This document shows positions 1 through 6,894 of a stretch of 16,962 nucleotides of DNA, one piece after another. The notes under the pieces are model-generated. The model made no database searches. It was given only the letters and a program-made list of their open reading frames with translations, and had not been told where the DNA came from. The translations under genes and the position numbers were made by a program. The stretch is taken from the NCBI GenBank assembly GCA_016302225.1, contig JAEDOB010000016.1, positions 1 to 16,962 of the forward strand, given 5' to 3'. The stretch comes from Oscillospiraceae bacterium (GTDB lineage Bacteria > Bacillota > Clostridia > Oscillospirales > Ruminococcaceae). Every line of letters starts with the position of its first letter. Position 1 is the stretch's first letter.

Positions 1-3000
1 TGCCGGGGTTAAGTCTGCCTTCCTTGTACATTACAGAGTAGAAATTGTACACGCCGCCGGGTGTAAGTCCCGTAAAGCTTGCGGTCTTAGTGCCTGTGGC
101 TGCGGTTGTGGTCGCTGCTGCGTAATTTACTGCTTCGCTTGTTTGTAGATCTGAGAAGTATGGGTTAATTGTGGGGACAAGGCTCGTTTTAGTCGTACCG
201 TTGCCAAGCTGTCCGTCAGAATTAGAGCCCCACATATTAAAGCTGCCGTCTTTAGTAATTATTGCACTGTGATAACCGCCAAGACTTATCGAAGCAACAT
301 TATCAAGGATTTTTACGGGAGTAGATCGATCATTGGTTGTACCATTGCCAAGCTGTCCACAGTCATTTTCTCCCCACATATACAAACTTCCATCTGTGAT
401 TATTGCAGCACTATGTCGTGAACCAAGGCTTACAGAAGCAACATTATCAAGTATCTTGATCGGCTTATTGCTGTTAGTGTTTTTGCCATTTCCTAAGCAG
501 CCCTGATTCATTCCCCACATATACAAGCTTCCATCTGCGGTAATTGCTGCATTGTGACCACCGCCACAGCTTAGCTTAACGGCGTTATCAAGTATCTTTA
601 CGGGAGTATAACTGTCTTTATATGTGCCGTTGCCAAGCCGTCCGTAACCATTCCAACCCCACATATACAATTTTCCGTCTTTGGTTATTGCACCGCTGTA
701 ATCATAACCAAGATCTACCGAAGCAACATTATCAAGAATTTTTATCGGCGTTGAACTGCTATCGGTTGTACCGTTGCCAAGCTGACCATAGTTGTTTCTT
801 CCCCAAATATACATGCTCCCGTCCGCAGTTATTGCAGCACTGTGATATCCTCCAAGGCTTACCGAAGCAACGTTATCGAGAACCTTGATCGGAGTATAGC
901 TGTCTTTGTATGTACCGTTGCCGAGCTCTCCGTAATTGTTCCAACCCCACATATACAAACTTCCGTCTTTAGTGATCGCCGCACTGTGAGATTCACCAAG
1001 GCTTACTGAAACAACATCATCAAGCACATGCACAGGGGTATATCTGTCTGTTTTTGTACCATCGCCAATCTGTCCGTGATAGTTTTTGCCCCACATATAC
1101 AAGCTTCCGTCTTTGGTTACGGCTGCACTATGGTATTTGCCTAAATCATAATCCACTATTATTGAAGATGTTTCTTTTTCAATTGTTGCAAGAATAGGCT
1201 GATACTCTGTTGAACCGTCGGGAGTTGAAGTATCCGGCTTCTGTACCGCAGAGCCGTTTCCCGTAGCGGAAGCGGAATTTTGAATTTCTACGCTTGTTCC
1301 GCTTGTCTTGACTTCAACACAGATACACTCATTGAATTTGTTGCCGTTAGTGCCGGGCAGCCAGAAATATGTATTTCCTTCGGGCAGGTAAGCTATAAAT
1401 GTACCCTTGTAGTCTGTTGTGAAATATCCTTGATTGTTAGGTGTATACGTTGAAACAGGAACAGGATAGCCCTGATTATTGAAATATCCGTTATAAACCT
1501 TTGTGAAGGGTATAGTCTGTCCATTTGGGTTCTTTACTATAACAGATACCTTATATGTATTGTGCGGGCATTCGCCTTCTATAAGCTTACCATTATCAAG
1601 GTTGGAAATATAGCCTTCGTATAAACCTTGAGTAAGCTTAAGCTTATAATACCTAGGTGCATTATCAGGCAAGCCCTCATTAGCGTCCTCGTCATCTTCT
1701 AAGGTTATCTCACAAGTGCCTATGCTAACCTTGAGGTTATCTATCCACTCTACTTTATCTTCTTTAGGGAATTTTGGAAAGAAGTAAGATTTATCGAAAC
1801 AAAAGAGTTCAAACTGAAGAGTAATTACCAGATCTATACCAACGGAAACGCAATCACTGCATTCATGCTTGTGATTACCACCGTATATCTGCTTCTGAGT
1901 TTCTCCCGTAAATTCAGCGCCTATAATAGTGTTTATGCCCAGTGACGCAATTTTATCATCGATTATGCACACGCCGCCGGTAAGCTCAATACCTATCAAT
2001 ATTGAACCTTCCACGCTAAGCGTCACGGGATCTTCACCGGAATCATCGTAACATACGGGAGAAAAACCTTCTGTATATGACCACTTTACTCCCCAAACCA
2101 TTCTGACATTAGTGGAAAATTCAGCTTCTGCGCTAATATTTATAACAACTGAAGGATTAAAATAAAATGACAGACCGGGAATACTTGTGAAAAGATCATA
2201 CTCACCAATGGGTACTTTTGCATTTATAGAACCCTCTACTTTTATGGAAAGAGTAATATCAGAATTAAACATACAGCTGATCTCTGATTTTTCGATATTT
2301 AATATATCCAGATTGAAAACCAGATTATAATACATTTTGTAATTAAGGGTTGCTTCAAAGGTAGCTTCACAATCTACGGTAACCCTATCCTTTCTGGTAA
2401 GACCGCCTGCTTCATTCTGGCTTTGTCCTACGATAGAGCTTGAATTTTCAACGCCCGCTTCAATTTTGATCTCATCATCAATAAGAGGCTTAAAAGAAAT
2501 ATCGTCTTCTATATTTATACCATTATAAGCCATGGGAATACCGTTATAAGCATAACTGCTCGCATCCTCTGCCACAGGAGTATACTTGCTCATATCGATC
2601 TTGATGAACTGAAAAATATCCGCCGCATCATATTCATAGCTTGTAATAGTGGCAGTAGTTCCGTCAAGAGTAATGCTCTTTACCTTTGCGATAACAAAAT
2701 CATCGCCCGACTGCAGAGAGAAAATTTCTCCGTCGGTAAGTGATGTTATGCTGCTGTCTGCATTGCCGATAACGTAAGTAAGCGCTTCATCGTCTGCGGA
2801 GATTATCTGATTTGCTCCGCCTGTCTGTGAAATACGCTTTACGTTCTCGTTGTAAACCATAAAGTTATACTGATTTCCGCCGTCCAGATTAAGCACCAGA
2901 GCAGGGTCGAAATCATCGGTGGTCTTGGCATAGAAACCCTTCCAATAGGAATTATAGTGGTCGTCGGTATACACTCCGCTCAGAGGTATAGCACTGAACA

Positions 3001-3463
3001 TATCCACAAGATACGCCTTGACAATAAAGGTTTCGGGCATTTCCGAAACGTCAAAGGTAAGCTCTGCAATGTTCGTTTCGGGGCTTGCGAAGGTTCTTGC
3101 GGAGGTTATCATTGCACCGCTGTTCTCGTCATACAGCGCAACAATAAGGTCGCTGTCGATCGAGGCGGTGTATCGAACATATGCCTTGTTGCCGCTGACA
3201 ATTAATTTGTTGATAACACCGAGGTCGCTGTCTTCCTCCTCGGCTGTGCTGCCGCCATTGTATTTTTCCGAGATCTCATTAGAGAATATTTTTCCCAATG
3301 AGTTTGTCGATTCGAAGGAGTAATCGGTTTCCACATCTGCAGTTTCCTCCGTCTGCAAACCGTAATCGTCATAAGCATGAACATTAAACGCCCCGCCCAA
3401 AACAGTCACGGACAAGACCGCCGCCGACAAAACAGCAGTCACCTTTGATAAAAACCCATTCAT
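1..3463 (-). CDS. Secreted RCC1-repeat protein, 3' end outside window
   Basis: The reading frame is open from an ATG at 3463 to the window edge: 1154 codons and no stop. The start is chosen because AAAGGGA (3471-3477) lies 7 bases upstream and the upstream in-frame options are closed. Residues 1-30 form a signal peptide with a hydrophobic core and a probable cleavage after VHA, so the protein is exported. Residues 31 to about 765 are beta-rich and acidic, with no domain I can name; a His/Cys cluster (HKHECSDC) is encoded near 1845-1870. From about residue 770 come seven RCC1-type repeats of 47-49 residues, each with the SAAITKDGSLYMWG and YGQLGNGT signatures. A segment resembling a fibronectin type III strand (FTGLTPGGVYNFYSV) follows. 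Seven repeats are enough for one closed beta-propeller. The likely role is extracellular or surface binding; the ligand is unknown. Exportation and RCC1 assignment are firm, function is not. Confidence 0.9.
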   Translation of the reverse strand, partial: MNGFLSKVTAVLSAAVLSVTVLGGAFNVHAYDDYGLQTEETADVETDYSFESTNSLGKIFSNEISEKYNGGSTAEEEDSDLGVINKLIVSGNKAYVRYTASIDSDLIVALYDENSGAMITSARTFASPETNIAELTFDVSEMPETFIVKAYLVDMFSAIPLSGVYTDDHYNSYWKGFYAKTTDDFDPALVLNLDGGNQYNFMVYNENVKRISQTGGANQIISADDEALTYVIGNADSSITSLTDGEIFSLQSGDDFVIAKVKSITLDGTTATITSYEYDAADIFQFIKIDMSKYTPVAEDASSYAYNGIPMAYNGINIEDDISFKPLIDDEIKIEAGVENSSSIVGQSQNEAGGLTRKDRVTVDCEATFEATLNYKMYYNLVFNLDILNIEKSEISCMFNSDITLSIKVEGSINAKVPIGEYDLFTSIPGLSFYFNPSVVINISAEAEFSTNVRMVWGVKWSYTEGFSPVCYDDSGEDPVTLSVEGSILIGIELTGGVCIIDDKIASLGINTIIGAEFTGETQKQIYGGNHKHECSDCVSVGIDLVITLQFELFCFDKSYFFPKFPKEDKVEWIDNLKVSIGTCEITLEDDEDANEGLPDNAPRYYKLKLTQGLYEGYISNLDNGKLIEGECPHNTYKVSVIVKNPNGQTIPFTKVYNGYFNNQGYPVPVSTYTPNNQGYFTTDYKGTFIAYLPEGNTYFWLPGTNGNKFNECICVEVKTSGTSVEIQNSASATGNGSAVQKPDTSTPDGSTEYQPILATIEKETSSIIVDYDLGKYHSAAVTKDGSLYMWGKNYHGQIGDGTKTDRYTPVHVLDDVVSVSLGESHSAAITKDGSLYMWGWNNYGELGNGTYKDSYTPIKVLDNVASVSLGGYHSAAITADGSMYIWGRNNYGQLGNGTTDSSSTPIKILDNVASVDLGYDYSGAITKDGKLYMWGWNGYGRLGNGTYKDSYTPVKILDNAVKLSCGGGHNAAITADGSLYMWGMNQGCLGNGKNTNSNKPIKILDNVASVSLGSRHSAAIITDGSLYMWGENDCGQLGNGTTNDRSTPVKILDNVASISLGGYHSAIITKDGSFNMWGSNSDGQLGNGTTKTSLVPTINPYFSDLQTSEAVNYAAATTTAATGTKTASFTGLTPGGVYNFYSVMYKEGRLNPG
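152..1156 (-). repeat. Seven tandem RCC1 repeats, about 144 bp each
   Basis: Within the secreted protein, seven in-frame units follow one another with a period near 144 bp. Each unit reads roughly V-A-S-V-S-L-G-x-x-H-S-A-A-I-T-x-D-G-S-L-Y-M-W-G, then N-x-Y-G-Q-L-G-N-G-T, then S-T-P-V-K-I-L-D-N. The linker LDNVASVSLGG is almost constant between several units. The number seven matches one full propeller of the RCC1 fold. The units are shorter than the roughly 51-68 residues of eukaryotic RCC1 blades, as is common in bacterial homologues. Confidence 0.92.
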
Positions 3464-3512
3464 TTCATCGTCCCTTTCATATTTTTATTTTTGCATAAAT
3501 ATGCCAAGCTTT

Positions 3513-3541
3513 ATTATATCATATTTCATTTTACAATTCAT
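3513..3541 (-). promoter_or_regulatory. Probable promoter of the RCC1-repeat gene
   Basis: On the minus strand a perfect TATAAT (3513-3518) lies about 50 bases upstream of the start codon in an AT-rich stretch. No good TTGACA stands 17 bases further upstream; the nearest candidates are weak. The -10 assignment rests on the consensus match and position only. Confidence 0.55.
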
Positions 3542-3578
3542 TACAAAATAAAAGAAAATTTGCGATGTTTATATGAAA

Positions 3579-3612
3579 GTGCCCCTCTCCGCAATGAAGC
3601 GAAAAGGGACAC
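3579..3612 (-). promoter_or_regulatory. Perfect minus-strand RNA hairpin upstream of the RCC1-repeat gene
   Basis: Read on the minus strand, the arms GTGTCCCTTTTCGC and GCGGAGAGGGGCAC pair at all 14 positions, counting three G-U wobbles, around a 6-base loop (TTCATT). On the plus strand the same three positions are C-A mismatches, so the structure favours a minus-strand transcript. No proper U-tract follows (TTTCATATAAAC). It lies upstream of the TATAAT of the RCC1-repeat gene, so it is either the end of another minus-strand transcript or a leader of a longer one. Confidence 0.5.
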
Positions 3613-3846
3613 GTGTATTTAATATTCGCAATGTATCAGAAACCAAACTTTCTCCCAAAGGTTTGTCCGATTTGGAAATATTAGGCAAATGCCCATTGAA
3701 TCGATATTAGTGCAAAGTAAATTTACTGACAAAAATTATTTTACTTTGAGCGAAATTTTGGCTAGGTATATGTTTACTATAAAAGCCCGGATAAAGTCAA
3801 AATACAGAGCTTGCCCGGTTTCCGAATAAGCAATTCAGATTTATGC
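3613..3846. other. Gene-free spacer with two small dyads
   Basis: I see no gene here. Two inverted repeats stand out: CAAACTTT with AAAGGTTTG around 3644-3665, and a perfect 9-bp pair CAAAGTAAA (3713-3721) with TTTACTTTG (3740-3748) separated by 18 bases. The rest is AT-rich and lies between the divergent RCC1-repeat gene and the TetR operon. Confidence 0.5.
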
Positions 3847-3875
3847 TTGACACGGGAAAAGAAATATGCTATAAT
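3847..3875 (+). promoter_or_regulatory. Consensus sigma-A promoter of the TetR operon
   Basis: TTGACA (3847-3852) and TATAAT (3870-3875) are both perfect matches to consensus and are separated by exactly 17 bases. The expected start of transcription, about seven bases past the -10, falls at the left edge of the palindrome at 3883-3898. So strong a promoter makes sense if it is normally held shut by a repressor. Confidence 0.9.
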
Positions 3876-3882
3876 CAATAAA

Positions 3883-3898
3883 ATTGAACACGTTCAAT
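3883..3898. promoter_or_regulatory. Palindromic operator, probably bound by the adjacent TetR protein
   Basis: ATTGAAC and GTTCAAT are perfect 7-bp inverted arms around a 2-base centre. The palindrome covers the expected transcription start, just downstream of the -10, and ends 16 bases before the tetR start codon. TetR-family proteins usually bind palindromes of this size, often autoregulating. That this particular protein binds here is inference from position and symmetry. Confidence 0.75.
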
Positions 3899-3914
3899 AA
3901 TTGGAGATGAGCAT

Positions 3915-4493
3915 ATGAAAAAGGACGAAAAGCTTGCTGTCACCAAGGAAAAGCTTATAAATGCGGCAGCTGAACTTATGAATGAATGCGCCGACTGCTC
4001 GGAGGTTACTTCACGGGCTATTGCGGAGAGAGCGGGAGTGCGGCTGTCCATGATAAACTACTGCTTCGGCTCAAGGGAGGCTTTGCTTTTTGAGGCGTTT
4101 TCCCGAAATGAGAAGGATTTCCGAGATGACCCGAGGATAAAAAGCATTATTCTGTCGGACATTTCCCCGAAGGAAAAGCTTCGGAAAATGCACTATGCGG
4201 CGGCGGAATTTCTCATAAAAGAGTACAAATTCACAAAGGCGGTAACGGGATATGTGCTGCTGCACAGGGATCTTTCAAAGGAGCCTTCCAGCCTGCCATT
4301 TATACGGGCGCATTTCGGGGAGCGGAAAACCGAGGAGGAATGCAGGATAATTGCATATGAGCTTTCAAGCATGATGCAGCTTGTTATTTACAGGCTTGAG
4401 GATTTTTTGAAATTCTCGGGTATTGACCTTCGGGACAGGGAGCAGCTTCACAGGTTTATAGATATGCGGATAGATATGCTTTTGGGGGAATAA
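3915..4493 (+). CDS. TetR-family transcriptional repressor
   Basis: This 192-residue protein has the size and layout of TetR regulators. Residues about 8-55 form the DNA-binding domain: TKEKLINAAAELM (helix 1), then SRAIAERAGVRLSMINYCFGSREAL, which matches the helix-turn-helix and the start of helix 4 (family consensus IAxxAGVSxGxxYxHFxxKExL). The C-terminal two thirds are helical and serve ligand binding and dimerisation in the family; the ligand cannot be read from the sequence. GGAG at 3903-3906 supports the start. The gene is followed after four bases by the phosphotransferase gene, so the two form one operon behind a consensus promoter with a palindromic operator. Autorepression with release by a small molecule is the simplest model. 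Confidence 0.9.
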   Translation: MKKDEKLAVTKEKLINAAAELMNECADCSEVTSRAIAERAGVRLSMINYCFGSREALLFEAFSRNEKDFRDDPRIKSIILSDISPKEKLRKMHYAAAEFLIKEYKFTKAVTGYVLLHRDLSKEPSSLPFIRAHFGERKTEEECRIIAYELSSMMQLVIYRLEDFLKFSGIDLRDREQLHRFIDMRIDMLLGE

Positions 4494-4497
4494 CATT

Positions 4498-6816
4498 ATG
4501 AAGTACATATTTTCATTTAAGGATATTTCGGAAGATGTGAGTGCTTTTTGCGGCGGAAAGGGCGCTTCTCTTGCAAGGCTCACAAAAATGGGTCTGCCCG
4601 TTCCCGAGGGATATGTTATTACGGCAGCTGCCTTTCACAGCGGGATAATTTCGGGAGCTTTGGCGGAGCTGGAAACGCTTTTATCGGGACTTTCGGATAG
4701 ATATACCTACGCCGTCCGTTCCTCGGCTCTCTGTGAGGACGGAGAAAATGCCTCATTTGCGGGAGCGTTTGAAACGGTCACAGATGTAAAACGTGAGGAC
4801 ATTATCACGGCGGTGAAGCAAGTGGCTGCTTCGGCGGACAGTCTGCGTGTAAAGAAATATGCCGAAAGCTCGGGGACGGACAGCGGCGGAATTGCGGTGG
4901 TCATTCAGCGGTTTGTGAAGCCAGAATTTGCGGGAGTGGTGTTCACCGCCGACCCCATAAGCGGCAGTGCTGCGGTCATGAGGGGAAATTACGTCAGGGG
5001 CGAGGGTGAGGCTCTTGTTTCGGGCGAAAAAAACGCCGAGGAATTTACGTTTAACGCTATGAAATTTTCCTACACGGGAAATGCGGAATTTGAGCGGTAC
5101 GCAAAAACACTTTACAAATACTGCGAGAAAATCAGAAACGGTTACGGCAGACCTATGGACATTGAATGGGCAGTGTCGGGCGGAAAGGTGTATATTTTGC
5201 AGGCTCGTCCCATTACGTCCTTAAAGCGTTTGGACAGGGACAGCTTTAAGGTAAACGGCAGCCTTTCGGGGGAATATTTGTTGTCGAAAACCAATGTGGG
5301 TGAGATATTTATGCGCCCCGTTTCGCCTGTGACCTTCAGCGTGCTGGAGATAATCTGCGATGCGCTTGGAATGCCATGCTTTATTGACAATGTATGCGGT
5401 CAGCCCTATGCAAATCTCAGCGTTATATGTTCGCTTATGGTGGCATTGGGCGTGAAGGAAGAGTCGGCTTTCAAAATGATAAGGGATATTGCGGGAGAGC
5501 TGCCCGACGGCGTCACCGTTCCCGTATTTCCCTTTGACAGGAAAAATTTCAGGAAGAGAATGAGGAAGCTTTTCCTTCCCGGCGGCAAAAATAAAACCAC
5601 CCGTAAAGAAAAGCGTGAATTCAAAGAAAAAATGAGCGAAATCGCCGACGAACTGATGAGCGAGATACGCCGTCTTCCCGACAATAAAGCGCTGTCCGAT
5701 TTTTGGAAAACAAAGGGCGCCGCATTTATGTCAAACACCCTTAATACCATAATGAAGGGAGCGAATGTTTTCCCTCTTTTCACCACGAAAAAGCGTCTGT
5801 CGGACATATGCGGTGAAGAGCTTGCAAATGAGCTTTGCTCGGGCGGAGCGGGTACTCTTGACAGTATGAAGCCGCTGCTGATGCTTGAGGACGTTATTAG
5901 CGGAGATATGTCCCGTGAGGAATATATAAGGCTATGCGGACACAGGCATGTAAACGAGATGGAGCTTTCCGCACCCTATCCTTATGAAAACCCCGATTTC
6001 CCGCAAAATATCATAGATGAGCACATTAAATCGGGGGCAGATATACACAAAATGAGAGCGGACCGGGAAAGCCGCTATAATGAAGCCGTCCAAAAATTCA
6101 AGGAGCAATATCCCCGAAAGGCAAAATGGCTGGACAAGACTCTGCACAGCTTTAAGGAAGCTAACCGTTCCCGTGAGGAGGTGCGGAGCAAGGGCGTAAA
6201 GCTTTTCTGCATAATGCGGGAATTTCTGCTGAGAGCGGGGGAGCTAAACGGCATCGGCGATGATATTTTCATGCTGTATTTCCCCGAGGCTATGGAGCTT
6301 TTGAAGGGCGACAGAAGTGTGCTTAAACACATTCCCGAAAGACGGAAAAGCTACGAAAAAAATCTTTCATATCCACCGTTTCCAAATCTTATTTACGGTC
6401 GGTTCGATCCCGAGAAATGGCTTTCGGACGAGAACAGGCGGCGGGATTTTTATTCCGAGAAGCATTCTGACTGCTCCCTTTCGGCGGACATAAAGGGTTT
6501 CCCGGGAGCGTCGGGAGTCGTTACGGGACGGGTAAGAGTGATCTTCAGCTCCGACTGTGCAGAGGAGCTTCTTCCCGGAGAAATTCTTGCAGCTCCCGCA
6601 ACCAATATCGGCTGGACGGTCATCTTTCCAAGAGCGGCGGCAATTATAACCGATATAGGGGCACCTCTTTCCCACGCCGCCATTGTAGCCAGGGAATTCG
6701 GCATTCCTGCGGTGGTGGGCTGCGGCAATGCCACAACGGTTTTAAAAACGGGAGATATGGTCACGGTGGACGGCGCAAGGGGCATAGTTACGGTAGAAAA
6801 GGGAACTGCTGATTAA
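4498..6816 (+). CDS. RPH-like ATP-grasp/His-domain phosphotransferase (PEP synthase-related)
   Basis: The 772-residue protein has an N-terminal PEP/pyruvate-binding ATP-grasp domain (about 1-245) with GGKGASL (Lys21), AVRSSALCEDG (Arg74), ASFAGAFETV (86-94), VVFTADP (148-153) and IEWAVSGGKVYILQARPIT (222-240). A long middle region (about 250-660) contains CGHRHVNEMELSAPYPYENPDF and SREEVRSKGVKLF. The C-terminal swivelling domain (about 667-772) carries GAPLSHAAIVAREFGIPAVVG with the phospho-carrier His726. PEP synthase and PPDK place the His domain before a C-terminal TIM barrel; here it is last and there is no barrel. That order is the one known from rifampin phosphotransferase (RPH), which uses ATP to phosphorylate the drug. 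All key ATP and His motifs are present, so it should be active. The real substrate is unknown; it may be an antibiotic or a metabolite. It is translated four bases after tetR. Confidence 0.85.
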   Translation: MKYIFSFKDISEDVSAFCGGKGASLARLTKMGLPVPEGYVITAAAFHSGIISGALAELETLLSGLSDRYTYAVRSSALCEDGENASFAGAFETVTDVKREDIITAVKQVAASADSLRVKKYAESSGTDSGGIAVVIQRFVKPEFAGVVFTADPISGSAAVMRGNYVRGEGEALVSGEKNAEEFTFNAMKFSYTGNAEFERYAKTLYKYCEKIRNGYGRPMDIEWAVSGGKVYILQARPITSLKRLDRDSFKVNGSLSGEYLLSKTNVGEIFMRPVSPVTFSVLEIICDALGMPCFIDNVCGQPYANLSVICSLMVALGVKEESAFKMIRDIAGELPDGVTVPVFPFDRKNFRKRMRKLFLPGGKNKTTRKEKREFKEKMSEIADELMSEIRRLPDNKALSDFWKTKGAAFMSNTLNTIMKGANVFPLFTTKKRLSDICGEELANELCSGGAGTLDSMKPLLMLEDVISGDMSREEYIRLCGHRHVNEMELSAPYPYENPDFPQNIIDEHIKSGADIHKMRADRESRYNEAVQKFKEQYPRKAKWLDKTLHSFKEANRSREEVRSKGVKLFCIMREFLLRAGELNGIGDDIFMLYFPEAMELLKGDRSVLKHIPERRKSYEKNLSYPPFPNLIYGRFDPEKWLSDENRRRDFYSEKHSDCSLSADIKGFPGASGVVTGRVRVIFSSDCAEELLPGEILAAPATNIGWTVIFPRAAAIITDIGAPLSHAAIVAREFGIPAVVGCGNATTVLKTGDMVTVDGARGIVTVEKGTAD

Positions 6817-6874
6817 CGCTGTACACCCGGTGCTCACGGCAATCTCGGTGCAAAAACATATCGATCAGCAGTTC
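6803..6874. terminator. Long inverted repeat between convergent genes, possible terminator
   Basis: GAACTGCTGAT (6803-6813) and ATCAGCAGTTC (6864-6874) are perfect 11-bp arms 50 bases apart. The left arm overlaps the stop codon of the phosphotransferase gene; the right arm ends 20 bases before the chemoreceptor stop. Only short T runs follow on either strand (TTT on plus, TTTT after CC on minus), so this is a weak case for a bidirectional terminator. Confidence 0.4.
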
Positions 6875-6894
6875 TTTAGTATAAAACATCATTC

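Noticed and set aside
622..888. Plus-strand open frame within the RCC1-repeat region
   Set aside because: It is an antisense shadow of the repeat-coding frame, with the same internal periodicity and no start signals.
152..1156. Regular 144-bp periodicity as a possible CRISPR or satellite array
   Set aside because: The period is in frame, the units translate to RCC1 blades, and there are no short constant repeats separated by unrelated spacers.
4498..6816. Annotation as phosphoenolpyruvate synthase (ppsA)
   Set aside because: The C-terminal PEP-binding TIM barrel is missing and the His domain is at the very end, unlike PEP synthase.
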